Assembly (NCBI GenBank): GCA_021776755.1
Contig: JAJFFI010000468.1
Coordinates: 1-5,468 of the forward strand
Direction of reading: 5' to 3'
From: Alphaproteobacteria bacterium
Lineage (GTDB): Bacteria; Pseudomonadota; Alphaproteobacteria; JAJFFI01
DNA length: 5,468 nucleotides
Shown: piece by piece, positions 1-5,468 of the stretch
How positions within the stretch are numbered: position 1 is the stretch's first letter
How the letters are laid out: each line of letters opens with the position of its first letter
Notes under the pieces: generated by a model
Databases searched by the model: none
Seen by the model: only the letters and a program-made list of their open reading frames with translations
What the model was told of the DNA's origin: nothing
Position numbers and translations under genes: made by a program

Positions 1-253
1 GTTCGCCGTTCTCCCGCGCCGCATCGATGATCTTGTCGTCGATATCGGTGAGATTCCGGACGTAGGTGACTTTGGGATAGAGATGCCGCAGCAGCCGGTT
101 CAGCACGTCGAACACGACGACCGGACGCGCATTGCCGATATGGGCGCGGTCGTACACGGTCGGACCGCACACATACATCCGGATGTGGTGGTCGTCGGCC
201 GGTTTGAACGCCTCTTTCCGGCGCGTCATCGTGTTGTGGACCTGCAGGGGCAT
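1..253 (-). CDS. cysS: Cysteinyl-tRNA synthetase, N-terminal part (cut by window edge)
   Basis: Class I aminoacyl-tRNA synthetase that charges tRNA-Cys with cysteine in the cytoplasm. Only the first 84 codons are present; the gene continues beyond the left edge. The protein begins [18 protein letters not shown], which lines up with the usual CysRS start (a short strand, then NTxTRxKExFxP), so the ATG at 251-253 is preferred over the later Met9. Visible landmarks are YVCGPTVYD (residues 27-35), whose Cys29 is the first zinc ligand that recognises cysteine; HIGN (38-41), the family's version of the class I HIGH ATP-binding motif; and [12 protein letters not shown], the strongly conserved CysRS signature. 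No strong Shine-Dalgarno sequence precedes the start. It lies 119 bases downstream of nadE on the same strand, so it may be co-transcribed or have its own promoter. The identification is firm from motifs; the rest of the protein is not seen. Confidence 0.95.
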   Translation of the reverse strand, partial: MPLQVHNTMTRRKEAFKPADDHHIRMYVCGPTVYDRAHIGNARPVVVFDVLNRLLRHLYPKVTYVRNLTDIDDKIIDAARENGE

Positions 254-372
254 GGTCTCGATTAATCCAATTCAAGCAAGAGAATCAGAGATTTCGCCCC
301 CGGAACGGACCCCGCGGGGCAAGCGCCGAAAGGTCTAGCAAAACATCCGGCGGAAATCCAATGCCGGGGCGA
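254..372. other. nadE-cysS intergenic spacer
   Basis: A 119-base non-coding gap between two leftward genes. It contains a perfect 10-base palindrome CCCCGCGGGG (310-319) and looser flanking complementarity (TTTCG at 292-296 with CGAAA at 327-331, CCCC at 297-300 with GGGG at 316-319). No T-run follows in the leftward direction, so I do not call a terminator. I see no convincing promoter hexamers for cysS. Confidence 0.4.
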
Positions 373-2043
373 CTACCCCTCGACCCGGAACTTGTTGGTT
401 ATCGGGTAGCGGCGGTCGCGGCCAAAGGCGCGGCTGGTGATTTTCACGCCGGGCGGCGCCTGGCGGCGCTTGTATTCGGCGAGATCGAGCATGCGCCAGA
501 CCCGTTGCACCGTCTCTTTCGGATGACCGCGGGCGACAATTTCGTCGATGCCCTTCTCGGCTTCGATCAGGCACTTCAGAATATCGTCGAGCACGTCGTA
601 GGGCGGCAGCGTGTCCTCGTCCTTCTGGTCGGGCTTCAGTTCAGCAGACGGCGGCTTGCTGATGATGCGTTCGGGCATGACCGGCCCGTCCGGCCCGAGG
701 GCGCCCGACGGAAACGTCTCGTTGCGCCAGCAGCAAAGCTCGAACACCTTGGTCTTGTAGACATCCTTCAGGACCGAATAGCCGCCACACATGTCGCCAT
801 AGAGCGTGGCATAGCCGACCGACATCTCGGACTTGTTGCCAGTCGAAACCACCATGTGCCCGAACTTGTTGGAGAGCGCCATCAGCGTCATCCCCCGGGC
901 GCGGGACTGGATGTTCTCCTCGGTGACACCCTTGTCTTGGCCCCCAGAATCTTGGGCGAACTGCGGCGCCAGCATCTCGTCGAACGCCTCCATCGCCGGG
1001 CCGATGGAAATACTGTCGTAGGCAATGCCCAGCATATCGGCGGCCGCTTCCGCGTCTTCGAGGCTGTCGCCGGACGTGTAGGGCGACGGCATCATCACCG
1101 CCTTGACCCGGTCCGGGCCCAGCGCGTCGGCGGCGACCGCGGCCGTCAGCGCCGAGTCGATGCCGCCCGACATGCCGAGGATCACCCCCTTGAAGCCGTT
1201 CTTGTTCACGTAGTCGCGGAGCCCAAGGGTCATCGCGTTGTAGACCGCGTCGAGCCCGTCGTTGGCCGGAACGACCTCGCCCTTCGCACACACCCAACCG
1301 TCAGCGTCGCGGGACCAGGCGGACGTCACAACCGCCTCCTGCCAGCGCGGCATCTGAAGCCGCAGCGCGGCGTCGCCCGCCAGCACAAAAGACGCACCGT
1401 CGAATACCAGCTCATCCTGGCCGCACATCTGGTTCACGTAGATCATCGGCAATCCGCATTCGGTGATGCGCGCAACAGCCTGGTTCATGCGGTGATCGGT
1501 CTTGTCCTCTTCGTAGGGCGAGCCGTTGATCACGATCAGCAATTCCGCACCCGACTCATCGAGACACTCGGTCACGTCCGGGTACCACATGTCCTCGCAG
1601 ACCATCACGCCGAGCCGCACGTCGCGAAAATTCACCGGCCCCGGCATCGGCCCGGTTGCGAACACGCGTTTTTCGTCGAAGACGCCGTAGTTCGGCAGTT
1701 CATGCTTGAGGCGGACGGCCGCAATCTCTCCCCCATCGAGCAGCAATGCGGCGTTGTAGAGCTTGCCGTCCTCGCGCCACGGCGTGCCGATCAACAGAGC
1801 CGGGCCGCTCTTCGTCTCGGCCGCCAACTCCCTTACCGCGGCCTCGATCCGATCCTGGAAGAACGGCTTCAGCACGAGGTCCTCAGGCGGATATCCCGAG
1901 ACGACCAGTTCCGAAAATACCACCAGATCCGCGCCCTGCTTTGCCGCATTGGCGCGTGCTGCACGGATCTTCCCGGTGTTGCCCGAAATGTCGCCAACCG
2001 TCGGATTGATCTGGGCGAGCACGATGTTGAGGGTGTCGGTCAT
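373..2043 (-). CDS. nadE: Glutamine-dependent NAD+ synthetase
   Basis: Catalyses the last step of NAD+ synthesis: nicotinic acid adenine dinucleotide plus ATP plus glutamine-derived ammonia gives NAD+, AMP and pyrophosphate. At 556 residues it is the usual length of the two-domain, glutamine-using form. Residues about 5-255 are a nitrilase-like glutaminase domain with the complete Glu-Lys-Cys triad: E45 in VVFSELVVSGYPPEDL, K113 in RLKHELPNYGVFDE and C149 in GVMVCEDMWYPD. Residues about 265-540 are the synthetase domain with the ATP-pyrophosphatase loop SGGIDS (292-297), followed by MMPSPYTSGDSLEDAE and STGNKSEMSVGYATLYGDMCGGYSVLKD, both typical of the family. The ATG at 2041-2043 puts the first beta strand (LNIVLAQINPTVGD) at the expected distance; the ribosome site is weak. 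Divergent from hpnR and upstream of cysS on the same strand. It appears intact. Confidence 0.97.
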   Translation of the reverse strand: MTDTLNIVLAQINPTVGDISGNTGKIRAARANAAKQGADLVVFSELVVSGYPPEDLVLKPFFQDRIEAAVRELAAETKSGPALLIGTPWREDGKLYNAALLLDGGEIAAVRLKHELPNYGVFDEKRVFATGPMPGPVNFRDVRLGVMVCEDMWYPDVTECLDESGAELLIVINGSPYEEDKTDHRMNQAVARITECGLPMIYVNQMCGQDELVFDGASFVLAGDAALRLQMPRWQEAVVTSAWSRDADGWVCAKGEVVPANDGLDAVYNAMTLGLRDYVNKNGFKGVILGMSGGIDSALTAAVAADALGPDRVKAVMMPSPYTSGDSLEDAEAAADMLGIAYDSISIGPAMEAFDEMLAPQFAQDSGGQDKGVTEENIQSRARGMTLMALSNKFGHMVVSTGNKSEMSVGYATLYGDMCGGYSVLKDVYKTKVFELCCWRNETFPSGALGPDGPVMPERIISKPPSAELKPDQKDEDTLPPYDVLDDILKCLIEAEKGIDEIVARGHPKETVQRVWRMLDLAEYKRRQAPPGVKITSRAFGRDRRYPITNKFRVEG

Positions 2044-2158
2044 GTCTGAATGTCTTGGGACAGCGGGTCACGGGGTTATTGCGCGCCGAAGGAATACACA
2101 ATCGCGGCGCATCGCGGAAGCGTCTGCTTGGCGGACCTGACGCTCACGCAGGGTTGTC

Positions 2159-2188
2159 TTGATGCAGTCACATGTCGATGCGAATAAT
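2159..2188 (+). promoter_or_regulatory. Candidate sigma-70-like promoter for hpnR
   Basis: TTGATG (2159-2164) is followed by AATAAT (2183-2188) at an 18-base spacing, or GAATAA at 17. Each hexamer keeps most of the TTGACA/TATAAT consensus, and this AT-rich patch stands out in a GC-rich region. If real, transcription would begin near 2195 and leave an untranslated leader of about 90 bases. The spacing and match are only fair, so this is tentative. Confidence 0.3.
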
Positions 2189-2192
2189 GTGA
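2168..2192. repeat. Inverted repeat TCACAT-N13-ATGTGA
   Basis: Two perfect 6-base arms (2168-2173 and 2187-2192) separated by 13 bases. The right arm overlaps the candidate -10 element of hpnR by two bases (2187-2188) and the left arm falls in the promoter spacer, which is where a repressor operator could sit. The centre-to-centre distance of 19 bases is close to two helical turns. A 6-base dyad can occur by chance, so a role is inference only. Confidence 0.35.
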
Positions 2193-2240
2193 AATGCCCA
2201 TCCAGGGGGGCGGGGTGGAATAAACCGGAAAAGGAATTAA

Positions 2241-2262
2241 CGGCGGGACAGGGCGGCCGCCG
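2241..2262 (+). repeat. Possible stem-loop in the hpnR leader
   Basis: CGGCGG (2241-2246) can pair with CCGCCG (2257-2262) across a 10-base loop. The stem could extend outward through AATT (2235-2238) and AATT (2264-2267) with a small internal loop of two bases against one. It ends about eight bases before the ribosome-binding site. The loop side also contains the palindrome GGCGGCCGCC (2252-2261), an alternative fold. Confidence 0.3.
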
Positions 2263-2274
2263 GAATTGTGCAAC

Positions 2275-2279
2275 GGAGG
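2275..2279 (+). promoter_or_regulatory. Ribosome-binding site of hpnR
   Basis: GGAGG lies seven bases before the ATG at 2287. It decides the start: an in-frame TTG at 2266 would place this Shine-Dalgarno inside the coding region and add seven residues (TTG CNGGDV) ahead of the conserved MKFLAVHP opening. Confidence 0.88.
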
Positions 2280-2286
2280 CGACGTC

Positions 2287-3831
2287 ATGAAGTTTCTCGC
2301 TGTTCACCCAGGCCCGCTGATGTACACGAAGATATTCCTGCGGCTTGAACCGCTGGGGCTTGAAGTGGTCGCGGAGGCCGCGCGAAAGGCCGGGCACGAC
2401 GTCCGCCTGATCGACCTCCAGGTTGAGAGCCACGACGATTACTTCGCCATGCTCGACGACTGGCAGCCCGATGCCGTCGCATTTTCCTGCAACTATCTCG
2501 CCAATGTGCCCGAGATCGTCGACCTCTCGAAGGCGACGAAGGCAAAACTCCGCGATTGCTTCGTGTTCGTGGGCGGGCACAGCGCGTCCTTTACGGCCGA
2601 CGAATTCCTCGCCCACGGCGCCGGCGCCATCGACTGCGTGCTGCGCGGCGAAGGCGAGGCCGTGGTCGGCGATCTGCTGAATGCCGCCCGCGACGGCGGC
2701 AGCGCGATTGCCGAGATCCCCGGCGCCGTCACGGTCGAGGGCACCGGCCCGATGCCGCGCTTTGTTGACAACCTCGACGATCTCCGCCCGGCGCGCGATC
2801 TGGTCCGCCACCGCAACAAGTATTTCATCGGCCTGCTCGACCCTTGCGCATCGGTCGAGTTCTCCCGTGGCTGCCCGTGGGACTGCAACTTCTGCAGCGC
2901 GTGGACCTTCTATGGCCGGAGCTACCGCACGGTCAGCCCCGAGGTCGCGGTTGAGGAAGTCAAGCGCATCCAGGAGCCGGGGCTGTTCATCGTCGACGAC
3001 GTTGCGTTCATCCAGGGCCGGCATGGCGAGGAGATCGGCGAGGCCATCGCGCGGGCCGGCATCAAGAAGGAATACTACCTCGAAACCCGCGCCGACGTAC
3101 TGCTGCGCAACAAGGACGTCTTCCGGCTCTGGGCCAGGCTCGGCATGAAGTACATGTTCCTCGGCATCGAGGCGATCGACGAGGAAGGCCTCGAGAAGTT
3201 CCGCAAGCGCACGACGATGGACGAAAACATCGCGGCCCTCGAGTTTGCCCGCTCGCTCGGCATCAACACCGCGATCAACATCATCGCCGACCCGGGCTGG
3301 GACGAGAAACGCTTCGAGGTGATCCGCACCTTCATCAAGGAGATCCCCGAGATCGTGAACATCTCGGTCACCACCCCTTACCCCGGCACCGAGATCTGGC
3401 GGACCGAGGCCGCGAAACTGACGACCCGAGACTACCGCCTGTTCGACATCCAGCACGCGGTGGTGCCGACGAAACTGCCGCTGGAGCAGTTCTATGCCGA
3501 GCTCGTGAAGACCCAGCAGGTCATGAACAAGAAGCACCTCGGCTGGGAGGGCATGAAGAACTTCGCGCCCGTCGTTGCGAGCCGGCTCATCCGGGGCCAG
3601 ACCAACTTTTTCAAGATGCTCTGGAAGTTCAACTCGGTTTACAGTGTCGATCTCCTGATGGCGGATCACGCCCAGGACGTGAAATACCAAATGACCCCGC
3701 CGCCGCCCCAGGACCAGGACTTCAAGAAACTCGACCTCTACATTCACGAAGCCAAAGGCAGACGGGGCCGGGCCATCGACGACGACACCGAAAAATTCGT
3801 CGACCAGACCCGCATGGGCGGCACGATCTAG
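2287..3831 (+). CDS. hpnR: Hopanoid C-3 methylase, B12-binding radical SAM protein
   Basis: Predicted to transfer a methyl group to C-3 of the hopanoid A ring, giving 3-methylhopanoids, using S-adenosylmethionine, cobalamin and a 4Fe-4S cluster. The product is 514 residues, which fits the family. Residues about 1-150 form a cobalamin-binding fold with the opening MKFLAVHPGPLMYTK, the GLEVVAEAARKAGHDVRLID segment, and FVFVGGHSASF (92-102). The His of the DxHxxG motif is absent, as is normal for this class of B12 radical SAM enzyme. The radical SAM domain follows, with cluster cysteines C196, C200 and C203 in GCPWDCNFCSAWTFYGRSY, then LETRADV (265-271), FLGIEAIDEEGLEKF (from about 291) and TTPYPGTEIW (362-371). 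The long C-terminal part, with RDYRLFDIQHAVVPTKLPLE and RGQTNFFKMLWKFNSVYSVD, is what I recognise as HpnR rather than HpnP (the C-2 methylase) or BchE. First gene of a probable two-gene unit with the downstream transporter. The assignment rests on family recall, not a search; a related hydrocarbon methylase is the alternative. Confidence 0.86.
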   Translation: MKFLAVHPGPLMYTKIFLRLEPLGLEVVAEAARKAGHDVRLIDLQVESHDDYFAMLDDWQPDAVAFSCNYLANVPEIVDLSKATKAKLRDCFVFVGGHSASFTADEFLAHGAGAIDCVLRGEGEAVVGDLLNAARDGGSAIAEIPGAVTVEGTGPMPRFVDNLDDLRPARDLVRHRNKYFIGLLDPCASVEFSRGCPWDCNFCSAWTFYGRSYRTVSPEVAVEEVKRIQEPGLFIVDDVAFIQGRHGEEIGEAIARAGIKKEYYLETRADVLLRNKDVFRLWARLGMKYMFLGIEAIDEEGLEKFRKRTTMDENIAALEFARSLGINTAINIIADPGWDEKRFEVIRTFIKEIPEIVNISVTTPYPGTEIWRTEAAKLTTRDYRLFDIQHAVVPTKLPLEQFYAELVKTQQVMNKKHLGWEGMKNFAPVVASRLIRGQTNFFKMLWKFNSVYSVDLLMADHAQDVKYQMTPPPPQDQDFKKLDLYIHEAKGRRGRAIDDDTEKFVDQTRMGGTI

Positions 3832-3868
3832 ACTTCTCTTTGCCCGCGTTTGGCCCTAAGTCTTCGCC

Positions 3869-5077
3869 ATGACCGACGCGCCAAAATTCCGCTGGCAGCG
3901 GCCGGAACTCCTCCTGCTGCTGATGGCCTCGGCGGTGCCGCTGACGTTCGCGACATGGCAGGCGCTGCTCAACAACTTCGCGATCGAGCGGGCCGCGTTT
4001 ACCGGCGCCGAGATGGGCATCCTGCAATCGATCCGCGAGATCCCGGGCTTCCTCGCATTTGCCGTCGTCTTCGTCCTCCTGATGATGCGCGAACAGACGC
4101 TGGCCGTCATTTCGTTGCTGCTCCTCGGCATCGGCATGGCGGCAACCGGGTTCTTCCCGACCGTCTGGGGCCTGTACTTGACGACACTGGTGATGTCGCT
4201 CGGCTATCACTACTACGAGACGGTCCAGACCTCGCTCGCGCTGCAATGGATCGACAAGGCCCGGGCCCCCGAAACCCTGGGCCGGTTGATCGCGGTCGGC
4301 TCGTTCGCGGGGCTCGTTTCCTACGGCCTCGTCTGGCTGGCGTTCGAGCTCGCCGGTCTCGACTTCACCTGGGTGTATCTCATCGCCGGCGGCGCCACGG
4401 CGGCGATCGCCATCTTCGCCTGGTTCGCCTTCCCGCGCTTTCCGTCGCCCGTCGAGCAGCACAAGCACATGGTGCTCAGGAAGCGCTACTGGCTCTATTA
4501 CGCGCTCGTCTTCATGAGCGGCGCGCGGCGGCAGATCTTCATCGTCTTCGCCGGCTTCATGATGGTCGAGAAGTTCGGCTATTCGGTCGCCGAGATCAGT
4601 CTCCTTTTTCTCCTCAACGGCGCGCTCAACATTTTCTTCGCGCCCAGGATCGGCCGTTTCATCGCGCGCTGGGGGGAACGGCGCGCGCTGACCCTCGAAT
4701 ACATCGGCCTGATCGGCGTCTTCACGGCCTATGCCTTCGTGACCAACGCCACGGTCGCCGCGGCGCTCTACGTGATCGACCACCTGTTCTTTGCGATGGC
4801 GATCGCGATCAAGACCTACTTCCAGAAAATCGCCGACCCCCGCGACATCGCCCCCACCGCCGGCGTGGGCTTCACGATCAACCACATCGCGGCGGTCGTG
4901 ATCCCGGTGGCCTTCGGGCTGCTCTGGCTCGTCTCGCCCGCCACCGTGTTCCTGGCCGGCGCCGGCATGGCCGCGATGTCGCTCGTGCTGGCGCGCCTCG
5001 TGCCGGCGATCCCGGTGCCGGGCGGCGAGACCGCGCTGCCCTGGAAGCCCGCGCCGGTGGCGACCGCCGCCGAGTAG
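3869..5077 (+). CDS. Major facilitator superfamily transporter, substrate unknown
   Basis: A 402-residue inner-membrane carrier with about twelve hydrophobic segments in two halves, split by a charged cytoplasmic stretch near residues 190-212 (RFPSPVEQHKHMVLRKRYW). The C-terminal half keeps a recognisable MFS motif A, GRFIARWGERRAL (262-274). The matching loop in the N-terminal half is shrunken and degenerate (LLMMREQTL), an uneven pattern. Polar and charged groups inside or next to membrane segments include YHYYET, GARRQ (about 218-222), YVIDHLFF and TINHIAA, and may line the substrate path. A TAA in frame 12 bases upstream (3857-3859) makes the ATG at 3869 the first possible start, though it lacks a clear Shine-Dalgarno. 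It follows hpnR by 37 bases and converges on the next gene with a 3-base gap. The family does not reveal the substrate: hopanoid or lipid traffic, or nicotinate uptake, are guesses from neighbours. Confidence 0.88.
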   Translation: MTDAPKFRWQRPELLLLLMASAVPLTFATWQALLNNFAIERAAFTGAEMGILQSIREIPGFLAFAVVFVLLMMREQTLAVISLLLLGIGMAATGFFPTVWGLYLTTLVMSLGYHYYETVQTSLALQWIDKARAPETLGRLIAVGSFAGLVSYGLVWLAFELAGLDFTWVYLIAGGATAAIAIFAWFAFPRFPSPVEQHKHMVLRKRYWLYYALVFMSGARRQIFIVFAGFMMVEKFGYSVAEISLLFLLNGALNIFFAPRIGRFIARWGERRALTLEYIGLIGVFTAYAFVTNATVAAALYVIDHLFFAMAIAIKTYFQKIADPRDIAPTAGVGFTINHIAAVVIPVAFGLLWLVSPATVFLAGAGMAAMSLVLARLVPAIPVPGGETALPWKPAPVATAAE

Positions 5078-5080
5078 GCC

Positions 5081-5468
5081 CTATTCTTCGTCCTCTTTCC
5101 GGAACAGGAACTCGCGGCCGAGCTTCACGATTTCCTCGCCGTCGTATTCGATGATGTCGGCGGTGGCGTAGGTTTCGTGCCAGTCGTCGGGCAGGTAGGA
5201 GCCGGTGCCGATCACGTCGGCCGGCGCCTCGGCGAGCGAGAACACCCGGCATTTCGCGGGCCCGAAGCCCGACGACGCAACGATCTTCACATTGTCGAAG
5301 CCTGCGGCGTCGAGCTTTTCGCGCATCAACCAGACGGATGCCGCCGACACGCCGGTTCCGATCAGATAGCGGAGCTCGACTTCCGAGCGGTATCCGCGGA
5401 TCGAGTCGGGCGCGTTCCGCTCGAGGACGGCATAGCTCTCGGCGGGATCGAGGTCCTCCATGAAACGG
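5081..5468 (-). CDS. Nicotinate phosphoribosyltransferase-like protein, C-terminal part (cut by window edge)
   Basis: The gene enters from the right edge; 128 codons and the stop (5081-5083) are visible. An internal ATG at 5459-5461 is unlikely to be the start, because the frame stays open to the edge (Arg-Phe precede it) and the protein begins mid-domain. Visible segments are LRYLIGTGVSAASVWLMREKLDAAGF, then VKIVASSGFGPAKCRVFS and ADVIGTGSYLPDDWHETYATADIIEY, ending KLGREFLFRKEDEE. A strand carrying SSGF, then a few residues later DVIGTGS, matches the phosphate-binding end of the type II phosphoribosyltransferase barrel used by nicotinate and quinolinate phosphoribosyltransferases. I recall this form annotated as nicotinate phosphoribosyltransferase in alphaproteobacteria, which would convert nicotinate and PRPP to nicotinate mononucleotide. 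The active-site half is off the window, so nicotinamide or another base as substrate cannot be excluded. The nearby nadE supports a role in NAD synthesis. Confidence 0.7.
   Translation of the reverse strand, partial: RFMEDLDPAESYAVLERNAPDSIRGYRSEVELRYLIGTGVSAASVWLMREKLDAAGFDNVKIVASSGFGPAKCRVFSLAEAPADVIGTGSYLPDDWHETYATADIIEYDGEEIVKLGREFLFRKEDEE

Larger units (their letters stand above)
2044..2286. promoter_or_regulatory. Divergent nadE / hpnR intergenic control region
   Basis: The only sizeable non-coding stretch in the window; it must hold the start signals for nadE (leftward) and hpnR (rightward). It contains a tandem ATCGCGG pair (2101-2107 and 2111-2117), an AGCGTC/GACGCT dyad (2119-2124 and 2139-2144), a TCACAT/ATGTGA dyad (2168-2173 and 2187-2192), a G-rich block (2205-2218), and GGAAT-containing repeats with a possible hairpin (2217-2267). 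I found no convincing sigma-70 hexamers for nadE. Long antisense frames that enter the region look like shadows of the neighbouring genes. Confidence 0.7.

Noticed and set aside
292..331. Rho-independent terminator after nadE, or a structured cysS leader such as a T-box
   Set aside because: The pairing is broken by unpaired bases, no T-run follows in the leftward direction, and no T-box-like conserved sequence is visible; T-boxes are mainly found in Gram-positive bacteria.
361..2049. 562-codon open frame on the plus strand opposite nadE
   Set aside because: It mirrors nadE codon for codon, is rich in Arg, His and Val with no recognisable domain, and arises from GC-rich codon usage. The nadE strand carries all catalytic motifs.
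2168..2192. CRP/FNR-type binding site
   Set aside because: The arms are TCACA then TGTGA, the reverse order of a CRP site (TGTGA-N6-TCACA), and the spacing does not fit.
2266..2289. Upstream TTG start for hpnR
   Set aside because: The GGAGG at 2275-2279 would then be coding. The family's conserved start begins at the ATG at 2287, seven bases after that site.
2068..3747. 559-codon open frame on the minus strand opposite hpnR
   Set aside because: No domain recognised, composition typical of an antisense shadow, and it would cover the whole divergent control region. HpnR on the plus strand has a ribosome site and all expected motifs.
3722..4885. 387-codon minus-strand frame and an overlapping 434-codon plus-strand frame (3850-5154) over the transporter
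   Set aside because: Both are highly charged, Arg/Glu/His-rich translations with no domain; the MFS frame is hydrophobic and shows the motif A of the family.
5081..5461. A complete 126-residue protein starting at the ATG at 5459-5461
   Set aside because: The frame stays open to the window edge and the visible part matches only the C-terminal section of a larger phosphoribosyltransferase, so it is treated as partial.

Overview
This is a high-GC window with compact gene packing, and its protein sequences look alphaproteobacterial (my impression from the NadE, CysRS and phosphoribosyltransferase sequences; not tested by search). It holds three complete genes and two genes cut by the window edges. 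There are no RNA genes, CRISPR arrays, insertion sequences or phage genes that I can see.

Layout. The left part reads leftward on the minus strand: a full glutamine-dependent NAD+ synthetase (nadE, 373-2043), then after about 120 bases the first 84 codons of cysteinyl-tRNA synthetase (cysS, running off the left edge). A 243-base divergent intergenic region (2044-2286) separates nadE from a rightward pair: a cobalamin-binding radical SAM protein recognised as the hopanoid C-3 methylase HpnR (2287-3831), and 37 bases later a 402-residue major facilitator transporter (3869-5077). The transporter ends three bases before the stop codon of a converging minus-strand gene. That gene's visible C-terminal 128 residues look like a nicotinate phosphoribosyltransferase; it runs off the right edge.

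How the genes fit together. NAD biosynthesis brackets the window: the phosphoribosyltransferase would make nicotinate mononucleotide from salvaged nicotinate, and NadE performs the last amidation to NAD+. Between them sits a probable two-gene unit, hpnR plus a transporter, whose first product adds a methyl group at C-3 of the hopanoid A ring. No other hopanoid gene (such as squalene-hopene cyclase) is visible, so hpnR sits apart from any hpn cluster, at least within this window. The transporter's substrate cannot be read from sequence. Neighbourhood allows two guesses, hopanoid or lipid movement (with hpnR) or nicotinate uptake (with the NAD genes), and neither is proven.

The most noteworthy points are the hpnR-transporter pairing, the biomarker relevance of hpnR, and an intergenic region containing a dyad over a candidate promoter plus a possible leader hairpin. 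I did not find convincing evidence of a wholly new system.
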